Position numbers and translations under genes: made by a program. The notes under the pieces are model-generated. The model saw only the letters and a list, made by a program, of their open reading frames with translations, searched no databases and was not told the DNA's origin. Shown here piece by piece: positions 1-7,659 of a DNA stretch of 13,294 nucleotides (its first letter is position 1; every line of letters begins with the position of its first letter). Origin of the DNA: an uncultured Prevotellaceae bacterium (GTDB lineage Bacteria > Bacteroidota > Bacteroidia > Bacteroidales > Bacteroidaceae). The stretch is taken from positions 1-13,294 of the forward strand of contig CALZJL010000014.1 in the NCBI GenBank assembly GCA_945787625.1, given 5' to 3'.

Positions 1-875
1 AGGGTGGCGTTGACGTACTTGCCTGAGTTGGGGGTGGAGTATGCCTTGGCTATGTCTATGTATTCGTTGATGGACACTGCGGTGGGTATGGTGGGGAATG
101 AGGTTATCTCGGCGAGTGCTACTTGCATTATCACGCGGTCCATCAGTGGGACGCGCTCTATATCCCAGTTGCGGGTGTTTTGTGCTATGAGGCTTTGATA
201 ATATTTGTCATTGCCCAGGGCTTGGGTGATGAGCTTTCTGGCAAACTCTACTTCTTCGTCTGAGTCGTATTCGGGGACGAGGGGCTGGTCGTCGCCGCTC
301 TGCTCGCTGAAACGGTTGATGGTCTTGATAACGAACGAGTCGATGATGAAGCGGTCGTCGTTCCAATATAGGTTGAAGTCTTCGAGTATGTCGTCGATGG
401 CTTCGTTGTCGACGATGACGTTGCGGAAGATCTGTCGCCAGAGCTCGCGGTCTTCGTCGTATGTGTTTTTGCCGCTTGCCATGTAGTCTTTGAAGAAGTC
501 GGTGTCCGTGATCTGGTTCAGCAGGGAACGTACAAATTCTTCTTCGTTGCTCCAGTCTATTCGCTGGCTCTGGCGGTTGTGGGCGAGCTGACGGTTGCCC
601 TCGAGCTGGAGCATGAAGCGGTTGTCTACAAATTTTCGACTCGGGGCGGCTTGTCCCAATCGCTGCGAACGTGCACTTTGGGCTTCGTATTGGCGTAGGG
701 CCAGGCGTGAAATCTCGACCATGAGGAGCAATAGTGTGTTGTAGAGCTCGTAGGCTGCTCCCATGCTCTGCATGAGTTGGCTCTCTCCGTCTTTTACTTC
801 GTGACTGCTTCCGTTGAGGTAGTGGGAGTAGACTATCTGTACGGTCTTGAGCCTTATGAGTTTTCTGTTTATCAT
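1..875 (-). CDS. nusB: Transcription antitermination factor NusB (3' end outside window)
   Basis: NusB binds boxA RNA with ribosomal protein S10 (NusE) and supports antitermination, mainly on rRNA operons, in the cytoplasm. Reading the minus strand from the ATG at 875 gives 291 codons without a stop before the window edge. The NusB signature is near the visible C-terminus: NWDIERVPLMDRVIMQVAL at residues 236-254, then SINEYIDIAKAYST at 268-281 and GKYVNA at 285-290. The first ~180 residues are an N-terminal extension that the ~140-residue proteobacterial NusB lacks; the long form (about 300 residues) is usual in Bacteroidota, so only a short tail should be missing. The start MINRKLIRLK fits this family. 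The gene is divergent from rplY. Its third codon positions are rich in C and A, like the other minus-strand genes here. Confidence 0.95.
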   Translation of the reverse strand, partial: MINRKLIRLKTVQIVYSHYLNGSSHEVKDGESQLMQSMGAAYELYNTLLLLMVEISRLALRQYEAQSARSQRLGQAAPSRKFVDNRFMLQLEGNRQLAHNRQSQRIDWSNEEEFVRSLLNQITDTDFFKDYMASGKNTYDEDRELWRQIFRNVIVDNEAIDDILEDFNLYWNDDRFIIDSFVIKTINRFSEQSGDDQPLVPEYDSDEEVEFARKLITQALGNDKYYQSLIAQNTRNWDIERVPLMDRVIMQVALAEITSFPTIPTAVSINEYIDIAKAYSTPNSGKYVNAT

Positions 876-918
876 ACCTTTAATCAGGTTCTTTATTTCT
901 TTATGGCTGTATTGTCTA

Positions 919-926
919 CAAAGTTA
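919..926 (-). promoter_or_regulatory. Probable nusB promoter, -7 box
   Basis: On the minus strand this reads TAACTTTG, an exact match to the Bacteroidales -7 consensus TAnnTTTG. It lies 43 bases upstream of the nusB ATG, which gives a leader of roughly 35-40 nucleotides. I see no convincing TTTG -33 box at the expected distance. The same 11-base core (GTAACTTTGTA on the minus strand) recurs in front of proS. Confidence 0.6.
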
Positions 927-1007
927 CTGTTTTTATGTGTTACGGGGGGCGTGTGTGGCTGAAAAAGATGTTTTTTGGTGTGTTTGCTGCAAAAAAGTTT
1001 GTTTATG

Positions 1008-1040
1008 CTTGTGTTATTCACATTATTTTTCGTACCTTTG
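1008..1040 (+). promoter_or_regulatory. Probable rplY promoter
   Basis: TACCTTTG at 1033-1040 matches the Bacteroidales -7 box TAnnTTTG. A weak -33 candidate, CTTG at 1008-1011, lies 21 bases upstream. Transcription would start near 1045, leaving a leader of about 75 nucleotides before the ATG at 1123. That leader contains only a weak 4-bp hairpin, so I do not claim a regulatory structure in it. Confidence 0.55.
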
Positions 1041-1122
1041 CACCCGCTTATTTGAAGCCTGTGTGATGGCAAAATTAGGCACTAACTTAATTTATAGTAA
1101 CACAAACAAAATTTCTTTCTGT

Positions 1123-1725
1123 ATGAAAAGTATTGATGTAAAGGGTACGGTGCGTACTGCTACTGGCAAGAAAGCCTCTCGTGAGATTCGTAAGACTGGT
1201 GCTATCCCATGCAACCTCTATGGTGAGGCTCGTGGCGAGAATGGCCTTCCTGTGGCTCTGAGCTTCTCGGTTGAGGCCAGCGAGGTTCGCAACTTGGTTT
1301 ATTCTCCTGACATCTATTCTGTCAATCTCAACATTGATGGCAAAGAGTGCAAGGCTATCATGAAGGAGCTGCAGTTCCATCCTGTCACAGATCAGTTGAC
1401 TCACATCGATTTCTATGAGATTACTGAGACTAAGCCTATCGTCATGGCTGTGCCTATCAAGCTCAATGGTCTGGCTGAGGGCGTCAAGGCCGGTGGTAAG
1501 CTTGCTGCGAGCGTACGCAGCTTGAAGGTCAAGGCTGTATATACTGCTATTCCTGAGAAGCTTAACATTGATGTCACTAGTCTCGGTCTGGGTAAGACTA
1601 TCAAGGTTGGTGAGCTTAGCTTCGAGGGTCTTGAGCTGGTTACAAGCCCAAGCGTTGTGGTATGTCAGGTCAAGATGACACGTAGCGCAATGAGTGCAGC
1701 TGCTGCTGCCAAGTCTGGCAAGTAG
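1123..1725 (+). CDS. rplY: 50S ribosomal protein L25 / general stress protein Ctc
   Basis: L25 of the TL5/Ctc type binds 5S rRNA in the large ribosomal subunit. The protein has 200 residues. It has the L25 N-terminal RNA-binding domain (about 1-95, with [12 protein letters not shown] at the start and the motif [17 protein letters not shown] at 81-97), then the TL5-type beta domain (about 98-180, including [16 protein letters not shown] at 110-125), and an Ala-rich tail ending [10 protein letters not shown] chose the start at 1123 because the family begins with this short MKS-type sequence. An in-frame ATG at 1066 would add 19 residues that look like leader. Codons are rich in GCT, GGT and CGT, as expected for a highly expressed gene, and differ from the C/A-ending style of the minus-strand genes. 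A terminator follows. Confidence 0.96.
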   Translation: MKSIDVKGTVRTATGKKASREIRKTGAIPCNLYGEARGENGLPVALSFSVEASEVRNLVYSPDIYSVNLNIDGKECKAIMKELQFHPVTDQLTHIDFYEITETKPIVMAVPIKLNGLAEGVKAGGKLAASVRSLKVKAVYTAIPEKLNIDVTSLGLGKTIKVGELSFEGLELVTSPSVVVCQVKMTRSAMSAAAAAKSGK

Positions 1726-1761
1726 TCTTCATTCCTTGCGACAAGCACAAGACGAAGAGAC

Positions 1762-1805
1762 AAGCGGACTGCTTGCGGACTTTCCGTATGCAGTCCGTTT
1801 TTATT
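1762..1805 (+). terminator. Rho-independent terminator after rplY
   Basis: CGGACTGC (1765-1772) pairs with GCAGTCCG (1790-1797). The stem extends to 1762 and 1800 through A-T pairs and one G-T pair, and the 3' arm runs into TTTTTATTT. Inside the loop, CGGA (1776-1779) can pair with TCCG (1783-1786). The heptamer GCGGACT occurs twice in the 5' part, so an alternative pairing is possible. It should separate most rplY transcripts from pth. Confidence 0.75.
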
Positions 1806-1880
1806 TCTAATTCTCCCGATATGGGCATTCTTAATCTTTTTTCTCTTTTATTCGGTGGACGTGAGTCCTTGCATAAGGAT

Positions 1881-2447
1881 ATGGCTAAATTCTTGATTGT
1901 TGGGCTGGGCAATATTGGTGACGAATATGTGGGTACTCGACATAACATCGGTTTCCGTATTGTCAACGCGCTGTGTGATGCGCAGGGTGGTGTGTGGGCT
2001 GACCGACGTTATGGCTTCGTGTCTAAGGTCAGGGTGAAAAATGCTGAGCTTGTCTTGCTCAAGCCAAGTACGTTTATGAATCTTAGTGGCAATGCTGTAC
2101 GGTATTGGATGAATGAGGAGAAGATTGGTCTCGACAATGTGCTTGTCGTCGTTGACGATTTGTCTCTGCCCGTGGGCACTATTCGTATGAAGCCCAGTGG
2201 TAGTGCTGCCGGACATAATGGTCTGAAGCATATCGCACAGATGTTGGGGACAGAGAAATATGCTCGGCTGAAGTTCGGTATTGGCAATGATTTCCCTCGT
2301 GGTGCTCAGGTGGATTTCGTTTTGGGTAGGTTCGGCCTTGATGATGAGAAGATTATTGCTGAGAAACTGCCTGTTTGTGTTGATGCTGTCAAGTCTTTTG
2401 CTTTGAGTGGCTTGCAGTTTGCTATGAATCACTATAATGGAAAATAA
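1881..2447 (+). CDS. pth: Peptidyl-tRNA hydrolase (Pth, bacterial type)
   Basis: Pth cleaves the ester bond of peptidyl-tRNAs that drop off ribosomes and so recycles tRNA. With the ATG at 1881 the protein has 188 residues, the usual length. Family motifs are intact: [11 protein letters not shown] with N11, TRHNIGF with the catalytic H21, [13 protein letters not shown] with N67, [10 protein letters not shown] with D92/D93, and [10 protein letters not shown] with N113. An in-frame ATG at 1821 would add 20 residues ([13 protein letters not shown] and on), and one at 1773 lies inside the terminator. I prefer 1881 because the conserved domain starts there, but 1821 cannot be excluded. The stop codon overlaps the next gene by 11 bases, so the two are probably translationally coupled. 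No clear promoter is seen between the rplY terminator and this gene, so it may depend on read-through or an atypical promoter. Confidence 0.94.
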   Translation: MAKFLIVGLGNIGDEYVGTRHNIGFRIVNALCDAQGGVWADRRYGFVSKVRVKNAELVLLKPSTFMNLSGNAVRYWMNEEKIGLDNVLVVVDDLSLPVGTIRMKPSGSAAGHNGLKHIAQMLGTEKYARLKFGIGNDFPRGAQVDFVLGRFGLDDEKIIAEKLPVCVDAVKSFALSGLQFAMNHYNGK

Positions 2448-2883
2448 GCCTATTCTCACTTCTGCTCGCGAGGCTCGTATAGACAAATGGCTCTGGGCTG
2501 CTCGTATCTATAAGACTCGCTCTGTCGCTGCTGAGGCGTGCAAGAGGGGGCAGGTCTGCATGAAGGGTTGCAGTCTGAAACCTTCGCGTATGATAAAGGC
2601 TGGCGATGTGATTGAGGTGCGCAAACCGCCTATAACGTATTCTTTCAAGGTGTTGCAGCCTATTGAGCATCGCATTGGCGCAAAACTCGTGCCTGAGGTG
2701 CTTGAGAATGTCACGGCTCCTGAGCAATACGAGCTGCTTGAGATGGCTCGCATCTCTGGCTTCGTTGACCGTGCGCGGGGGACTGGGCGTCCGACTAAGA
2801 AGGATAGACGCTGCTTGGACGAGTTCCAAAGTGGTGTGCCTGAGTTCTTCGGCGATTTTGATTTTGATGATGAGGAGGAGTGA
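2437..2883 (+). CDS. Small S4-domain RNA-binding protein, Hsp15/HslR-like
   Basis: This 148-residue protein carries an S4 RNA-binding domain at about residues 13-65, starting [18 protein letters not shown] and including [10 protein letters not shown] and the turn [10 protein letters not shown]. The C-terminal motif GRPTKKDRR (117-125) is also typical of the Hsp15 (HslR) group. Hsp15 in Escherichia coli binds free 50S subunits that carry stalled peptidyl-tRNA. A related role here fits its coupling to pth, which hydrolyses such peptidyl-tRNA, but that is inference. The reading frame begins 11 bases before the end of pth. The protein ends in an acidic tail ([11 protein letters not shown]). It converges on coaX, with 29 bases between the stops and no evident terminator in that gap. 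Confidence 0.88.
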   Translation: MENKPILTSAREARIDKWLWAARIYKTRSVAAEACKRGQVCMKGCSLKPSRMIKAGDVIEVRKPPITYSFKVLQPIEHRIGAKLVPEVLENVTAPEQYELLEMARISGFVDRARGTGRPTKKDRRCLDEFQSGVPEFFGDFDFDDEEE

Positions 2884-2912
2884 CTGGGCGTTGGCCTGCA
2901 CGCGGCGGGAGC

Positions 2913-3584
2913 TTAGATTTGGTCGAGTCCTTTCATCACGAGAAGGGGGTCGATTGTGATGATGTCGCGCAGGTCGTGGGCTACGTGTCTGGCATCTCCT
3001 CCTGTCATGAAGACGTGTAGCTTTGGATAGAGACCGAGGGTGTGGCGTATGTAGCCTTCCATCTCCCAGCGCAGGCCGTTGATTGCTCCGCCACGCATCG
3101 CTGTCGCTGTGTCGTGTCCGTGTACTGGGGCTTCGCCTTCTGTGTCGAGAAGGGGCAGGGCGGCTGTGTGGTCGTGCATGGATTTGAGACGCAGACTGAC
3201 TCCTGGGGTAATGGACCCTCCGATGATGATTCCTTTGGGGCTGATCAGGTCGTATGTGACGCAGGTTCCGGCGTCGATTATCAGTAGGGGTGTATCGGGG
3301 CATTGGCATATTGCTCCGATGTCTGCTGCCACGCGGTCTGATCCCATGCCGTGGGGTATGTCGTGGAGCCATCTGTCGAGTCTGGGGCTATCCCAGCTGA
3401 GCTCGGTGAGGGGTATGTCTCGCAGAGCTTCGTATAGTTCGGGGTGTGGGCCGGAGACGTTGCTTATCACAGCGCGTGTGACTCGTGGCAGGTATTCTTG
3501 CCAGTCCTCTACGGGGGTGAGGTTTCGGCTATCGCTGATGGCGGCCTTGATTCTGGTATTGCCTATGTCGAGGATTAGCTTCAT
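2913..3584 (-). CDS. coaX: Type III pantothenate kinase
   Basis: CoaX phosphorylates pantothenate to 4'-phosphopantothenate with ATP, the first step of CoA synthesis. The protein has 223 residues and belongs to the ASKHA fold. The phosphate-binding motif DIGNTRIK is at 6-13, GMGSDRVA at 79-86, the second Asp motif IIDAGTCVTYD at 102-112, GGSITPGV at 122-129, and the C-terminal MTGGDA at 193-198. All motifs expected of an active enzyme are present; the length is a little under the usual 240-260 residues. Family members typically need a monovalent cation and resist CoA feedback inhibition. It is the last gene of the proS-MFS-MFS-coaX unit; its ATG is 6 bases after the stop of the preceding MFS gene. 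No sequence clue ties CoaX functionally to the transporters. Confidence 0.95.
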   Translation of the reverse strand: MKLILDIGNTRIKAAISDSRNLTPVEDWQEYLPRVTRAVISNVSGPHPELYEALRDIPLTELSWDSPRLDRWLHDIPHGMGSDRVAADIGAICQCPDTPLLIIDAGTCVTYDLISPKGIIIGGSITPGVSLRLKSMHDHTAALPLLDTEGEAPVHGHDTATAMRGGAINGLRWEMEGYIRHTLGLYPKLHVFMTGGDARHVAHDLRDIITIDPLLVMKGLDQI

Positions 3585-3590
3585 TTTCCC

Positions 3591-4862
3591 TTATTGCTTG
3601 ATGTCCTTTACCTTTACCATTGCTGATACGGAGAATGTGACGAGTGTGCAGATCATTACCCAAATGAAAAAGTTGGTGAAGCCGTATTGGTCTGCTATTT
3701 GTCCTGCCACCATTCCTGGTATCATCATGCCGAGAGCTTGCAGGGCTGTACAGAAACTGAAGACTGATGTGCTCATTTCTCCTTTGGCAAAGTAGACGAG
3801 ATATAGCATGTATGCTGTAAATCCAAATCCGTAGCCAAACTGTTCTACGAATACGCAGGTGTCTATGAGTAGTATGTTGTCTGGCTGCACAAGGCTGAGA
3901 TAGATGTAGACTGCGTCGGGCAGGGAGATGGCTGCTATCATGGGCCACCACCACTTCTTTAGTCCGTGACGGCTCACGAGCCAGCCTGCAATGATGCCTC
4001 CGCCCAGGAGACCTACCACTCCGAGGGTACCGTATGCAAATCCTACCGAGGCTGTATCCAATGCGAGCCCGCCTTGCTCTTTGGAGCGTAGGAGGAAGGG
4101 GGTAGCCATCTTGGCCAACTGGGCTTCAGGGAGGCGGAAGAGTAGCATGAAGAGCAGCGAGGGGACAAGGCGTGGCTTGCGCGACATGGCACGCAGAGTG
4201 GCGGCAAAGGTGCTTAGGAGGTTAAGCTGGGGAGGCGAGGCTTTATGTACGTGAGGCAGGGCATGACCATGCCACATGACTAACATGACCATGATGGCTG
4301 CGAGCAGCCCTACTGTCAGGCTCCATGCTATGGGGATGCCGCATCTTCCTTCGAGCACTCCTGCGAGTATGACGAGCCCTCCCTGACAGAAGATGCTGCC
4401 TATGCGGTAAAAGGTGCTGCGCCACCCTACGTAGAGGGCTTGTTCTCTTTCGTCGAGGCGTAGGATATAGAGCCCGTCGGCGGCGATGTCGTGTGTGGCA
4501 CTGGCGAAGGCCATTATCCAAAAGAAGGCAAGGCTCAGCTTGAGCCAGACTGCCGTGTGGAGTGTGAGGGCAACGCCTGCGAGTGATGCTCCGATGAGGG
4601 TCTGGGTGGCGAGTATCCACCAACGCTCATTTCTGATGGTGTCTATGAGCGGACTCCATAGTGGTTTGATGACCCAGGGCAGATAGAGCCATGAGGTATA
4701 CAGGGCGAGCTCGGTATTGCTCAGCCCCATGTTGGTATACATGACGACGGATAGCGTCATGACTGCCATGTATGGGAGTGCCTCTGCAAAATAGAGGGTG
4801 GGAACCCACTTTAGCGGTCTTGCTGTCTGGCTGTGTCGGGGATTGTCGGTATGAGTGTCCAT
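3591..4862 (-). CDS. MFS transporter, AmpG-like (second of a tandem pair)
   Basis: This is an inner-membrane major facilitator protein of 423 residues with about 12 predicted hydrophobic segments. It resembles the AmpG/muropeptide-permease branch: WVPTLYFAEALPYMAV opens TM1 (19-34), PWVIKPLWSPLID at 62-74 carries the loop 2-3 Asp (D74), and HDIAADGLY at 124-132 is the hallmark TM4 motif. The C-terminal half has GFAYGTLGVVGLLGGG and EQFGYGFGFTAY. AmpG imports anhydro-muropeptides for cell-wall recycling, but related permeases carry other substrates, so the substrate is not assigned. I start it at the ATG at 4862 because no start codon lies between there and the conserved TM1 sequence. This makes it overlap the upstream paralogue by 52 bases. 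Open reading frame continues upstream to 5039, but that part is antiphase to MFS protein 1. Confidence 0.85.
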   Translation of the reverse strand: MDTHTDNPRHSQTARPLKWVPTLYFAEALPYMAVMTLSVVMYTNMGLSNTELALYTSWLYLPWVIKPLWSPLIDTIRNERWWILATQTLIGASLAGVALTLHTAVWLKLSLAFFWIMAFASATHDIAADGLYILRLDEREQALYVGWRSTFYRIGSIFCQGGLVILAGVLEGRCGIPIAWSLTVGLLAAIMVMLVMWHGHALPHVHKASPPQLNLLSTFAATLRAMSRKPRLVPSLLFMLLFRLPEAQLAKMATPFLLRSKEQGGLALDTASVGFAYGTLGVVGLLGGGIIAGWLVSRHGLKKWWWPMIAAISLPDAVYIYLSLVQPDNILLIDTCVFVEQFGYGFGFTAYMLYLVYFAKGEMSTSVFSFCTALQALGMMIPGMVAGQIADQYGFTNFFIWVMICTLVTFSVSAMVKVKDIKQ

Positions 4863-6073
4863 GCTAAGATTGATGTGGCTGCGTTGATTGTGAAAAACGT
4901 CTGGTAGTCGAGATGCTCTATCAGCCAGCCGCTGATTGCCATTGGCATGAGCATACACATGCTGATGAGGGGGACATAGAGTATGTTGACGGTATTGCGG
5001 TATCGCTCGCCCGAGATGTAGCGTATGTCCGCGCGGCATGCTCCGAGCCCGAACCCGAAGAATAGCTGTGCCTGAAACGTGGCGATGCTAAGCGGCATGA
5101 GGCTCTGCGGAGGGTAGAATGTCATGAAGAGGTATACGAATGGTGAGAGTCCGAGACTTACGGCAAATAGAGACCTTAGCTTGTCTTGCGGGATATTGTT
5201 CATGAGCCAACGGCTTGCGCCCATGCCCGAAAGGAAGGCTATGACTCCTACCGTCCCCTGTGCGAAGCCTACTTCTTGCAGGGTACACCCGAGTCCCCCG
5301 TTGCGTGGGCTGTCCATGAGGAAAATGGTGCGTGTGAAGAATAGCAGCCCTTGCGGGATGAGCATCAGCTGCAGAGCGAGTACGTGTCGCCACCACAGGG
5401 GACGCTGGCGTATGCGCTCGATGACGTGCAGTTCTGCCTTGATTGACCCTCCCACGGTATTGGTGGGGTGCTCGCGGTCATTTACTGGTCGTCGCAGTAT
5501 GAGTAGGTGCAGGAGCATGAATAGCATGAATATCCCCGAGGTGATGTACATTCCGAGCGACCACGAGTAGGTGAATCTCCGCTCACGGAAGTATATCTGG
5601 AGTATGCCTACGGCTATGATGACGAGCCCGTAGGTGAGCACTACTGCCATCTGCGATGCCGTGGTCTTGAGGGAGTTGTAGCGTCGTTGGTCCTCGGGGC
5701 GCAGCATACGCTCGTAATACATGCGTGCCAGCAGCTCGTGCCACGCACAGAGCAGGCTTATGGCCATGAGCGATGCGAGGGTCCACCACTTTCCGTGGGG
5801 CAAGGCAAATGCCAGAGCACCCAGCGAGAGTGTGATGAGCACCTCGGCCACTTGTATCCATCGGCGATAGTTGCCGGCTCTCTTCACGTAGCTGCGCATC
5901 CACGACTTGAGTACCCAGGGCATGAATAGTATGCTGCTCTGGAGCGTGACTTCCGTGGCCGATAGTCCCTCGTGCAGGAATATCAGCATCGCCACGAATG
6001 TGATAAGGGCGAAGGGGATCTCCTCCGCCGCAAAGAGTGTGGCTATCCAGAGATTTCTAATATGACCTCGCAA
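4811..6073 (-). CDS. Divergent MFS-fold membrane protein (first of a tandem pair)
   Basis: A 420-residue polytopic membrane protein, clearly paralogous to the next gene. Both share the TM1 pattern ([15 protein letters not shown] against PTLYFAEALPYMAVMT), MPWVLK against LPWVIK, and [15 protein letters not shown] against GFAYGTLGVVGLLGG. The signature residues are lost: the loop 2-3 segment reads SWMRSYVKR (57-65) with Lys in place of Asp, and the TM4 motif reads HELLARMYY (112-120) where its paralogue has HDIAADGLY. The start is TTG at 6073. A stop lies a few codons upstream with no ATG between, and the next Met comes only after TM1 has begun, so a non-ATG start looks real. It overlaps the end of proS by 17 bases. 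The function is unknown: a changed substrate, a non-transporting partner of MFS protein 2, or a decaying copy are all possible. The intact frame argues against simple decay. Confidence 0.8.
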   Translation of the reverse strand: MRGHIRNLWIATLFAAEEIPFALITFVAMLIFLHEGLSATEVTLQSSILFMPWVLKSWMRSYVKRAGNYRRWIQVAEVLITLSLGALAFALPHGKWWTLASLMAISLLCAWHELLARMYYERMLRPEDQRRYNSLKTTASQMAVVLTYGLVIIAVGILQIYFRERRFTYSWSLGMYITSGIFMLFMLLHLLILRRPVNDREHPTNTVGGSIKAELHVIERIRQRPLWWRHVLALQLMLIPQGLLFFTRTIFLMDSPRNGGLGCTLQEVGFAQGTVGVIAFLSGMGASRWLMNNIPQDKLRSLFAVSLGLSPFVYLFMTFYPPQSLMPLSIATFQAQLFFGFGLGACRADIRYISGERYRNTVNILYVPLISMCMLMPMAISGWLIEHLDYQTFFTINAATSILAWTLIPTIPDTARQQDR

Positions 6074-7535
6074 TGAGTACTCGTGCTACTGAGGGCTTGC
6101 CTGATACCATATCTGTACCTGGGGTCTGCTCGACGCCGAAGGGCACGCAGCGTATCGTGGCCTGCGTGTCTTCCTTAATCTTTGCCTCTGTCTCGGCCGT
6201 GCCGTCCCAGGGGCAGAGGAAGAAGCCTCCGTCCTTGACGCGTTGCTTGAATTCGTCGTAGTCCTCGCATTCGTAGATATGACTGTCTCGGTAATCCTTC
6301 GCTTTTCTGAATATGTTGGATTGTATCTCGTCGAGGAGCTCCTTGATGCGTTCCTCGATACCATCGATGGGGAGGTTCTGTTTCTCCAGTGTGTCGCGAC
6401 GCATAATCTCGACTTCTCCCTTCTCAAGGTCGCGCGCTCCGAGTACGAGACGTACGGGCACGCCTTTGAGTTCGTAGTCGGCAAACTTGAAGCCGGGTCG
6501 CTTGTTGTCGGCATTGTCATATTTGACGCTGATGCCCATGGAGCGGAGCTTCTGTACAATTGTCTCTGCTCTAGCATCGAGGGCTGGCATCTGGTCGTTC
6601 TTGCCTATAGGTATGATGACGACTTGTATGGGGGCAAGCGCAGGTGGGAGCACTAATCCGTTGTCGTCTGAGTGCGTCATGATGAGTGCGCCCATGAGTC
6701 GTGTGCTGACACCCCAGCTGGTAGCCCAGGCGTATTCGGGTTTGTTTTCCTTGTTGAGGAAGGTGACATCAAAGGCTTTGCCGAAGTTCTGTCCGAGGAA
6801 ATGTGATGTGCCCGACTGGAGTGCCTTGCCGTCTTGCATCATCGCTTCGATGGTATAAGTGTCGAGGGCACCAGCGAAACGTTCCGTCTCGCTCTTGACT
6901 CCCTGCACTACGGGGACAGCCATATAGTTTTCGGCAAAGTCTGCGTAGACCTCGAGCATCTGCCGTGCGCGAGCCTCTGCTTCCTCACGGGTGGCGTGGG
7001 CTGTGTGTCCTTCCTGCCACAGGAACTCTGCCGTACGCAGGAAGAGGCGCGTGCGCATTTCCCACCTCATGACATTGCACCATTGGTTGACCAGCAGAGG
7101 GAGGTCGCGGTACGAGTGTACCCAATTTTTAAAGGTGTTCCAAATGATTGTCTCGGAAGTGGGGCGTATGATGAGCTCTTCTTCAAGACGTGCTGCCGGA
7201 TCTACCACAACTCCGTCATGAGTTTCATTCGTCTTGAGACGATAGTGGGTGACTACGGCACATTCCTTGGCAAAGCCCTCCACATGCTCTGCCTCGCGAC
7301 TTAGGAATGACTTTGGAATCAGCAAGGGGAAATATGCGTTTTGCACTCCCGTCTCCTTAAACTTGTCGTCGAGGATACGCTGCATCTTCTCCCATATAGC
7401 ATAACCGTAAGGTTTGATGACCATACACCCACGCACGTCGCTCTGCTCTGCGAGGTCTGCCTTGACGACCAATTCGTTGTACCACTTTGAATAGTCCTCA
7501 CTTCGCTTTGTGAGGAAGTCCAGTTCTTTTGCCAT
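6057..7535 (-). CDS. proS: Prolyl-tRNA synthetase, archaeal/eukaryotic-like type without the INS editing domain
   Basis: ProRS charges tRNA-Pro with proline in the cytoplasm. From the ATG at 7535 it has 492 residues. Class II landmarks are present: RPTSE at 124-128, motif 2 ([20 protein letters not shown], 154-173, followed by QEGHTAH), and motif 3 ([20 protein letters not shown], 275-294). The anticodon-binding domain follows at about 303-400, then a C-terminal zinc-domain-like region of which I see C441 and C463, ending in Tyr as typical for this type. The short gap between motifs 2 and 3 leaves no room for the ~180-residue INS editing insertion of the E. coli type. This short type is the usual one in Bacteroidota. 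The frame is open upstream to 7739, but that part covers the promoter region and has no recognisable sequence. It is the first gene of the four-gene minus-strand unit. Confidence 0.96.
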   Translation of the reverse strand: MAKELDFLTKRSEDYSKWYNELVVKADLAEQSDVRGCMVIKPYGYAIWEKMQRILDDKFKETGVQNAYFPLLIPKSFLSREAEHVEGFAKECAVVTHYRLKTNETHDGVVVDPAARLEEELIIRPTSETIIWNTFKNWVHSYRDLPLLVNQWCNVMRWEMRTRLFLRTAEFLWQEGHTAHATREEAEARARQMLEVYADFAENYMAVPVVQGVKSETERFAGALDTYTIEAMMQDGKALQSGTSHFLGQNFGKAFDVTFLNKENKPEYAWATSWGVSTRLMGALIMTHSDDNGLVLPPALAPIQVVIIPIGKNDQMPALDARAETIVQKLRSMGISVKYDNADNKRPGFKFADYELKGVPVRLVLGARDLEKGEVEIMRRDTLEKQNLPIDGIEERIKELLDEIQSNIFRKAKDYRDSHIYECEDYDEFKQRVKDGGFFLCPWDGTAETEAKIKEDTQATIRCVPFGVEQTPGTDMVSGKPSVARVLIARSY

Positions 7536-7564
7536 ATTAAGGTAGTTATTTTTAGTTTTGCTTA

Positions 7565-7572
7565 CAAAGTTA
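7565..7572 (-). promoter_or_regulatory. Probable promoter of the proS-MFS-MFS-coaX unit, -7 box
   Basis: On the minus strand this reads TAACTTTG, an exact TAnnTTTG match, 29 bases upstream of the proS ATG. The surrounding 11 bases are identical to the nusB box. No TTTG -33 box is seen at 19-21 bases, though the flank is very A/T-rich. The tight spacing of the four downstream genes suggests this is their main promoter. Confidence 0.6.
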
Positions 7573-7647
7573 CGAATAAAAATGATTTTTTTTGTGTCTT
7601 TTTTATAAAATGGCTTTTTATGCGGTCTTTTTTTGCCTGAAAAGATG

Positions 7648-7655
7648 TAATTTTG
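7648..7655 (+). promoter_or_regulatory. Probable mtgA promoter, -7 box
   Basis: TAATTTTG fits TAnnTTTG and ends only four bases before the ATG at 7660. The nearest TTTG upstream (7632-7635) is 12 bases away, too close for a standard -33 box. If this box is used, the transcript would start at or just around the mtgA start codon. Confidence 0.45.
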
Positions 7656-7659
7656 CGGT

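Noticed and set aside
847..1122. N-terminal extensions of L25 from starts at 847 or 1066
   Set aside because: They cover the nusB start, both promoters and the leader; the L25 family begins at MKSIDVKG.
1848..2486. A 212-codon minus-strand open frame opposite pth
   Set aside because: Pth has all catalytic motifs in the plus frame; the antisense product has no recognisable sequence.
2884..2912. Bidirectional terminator between the convergent S4 and coaX genes
   Set aside because: The 29 bases show no strong inverted repeat and no T- or A-run on either side.
2422..3372. A 316-codon minus-strand open frame
   Set aside because: It lies antisense to the S4 gene and in another frame of coaX, and is an Arg/His/Pro/Ser-rich translation with no domain pattern.
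4863..5039. N-terminal extension of MFS protein 2 by 59 codons
   Set aside because: This stretch is another frame of MFS protein 1 and gives a His/Arg/Pro-rich sequence unlike an MFS N-terminus.
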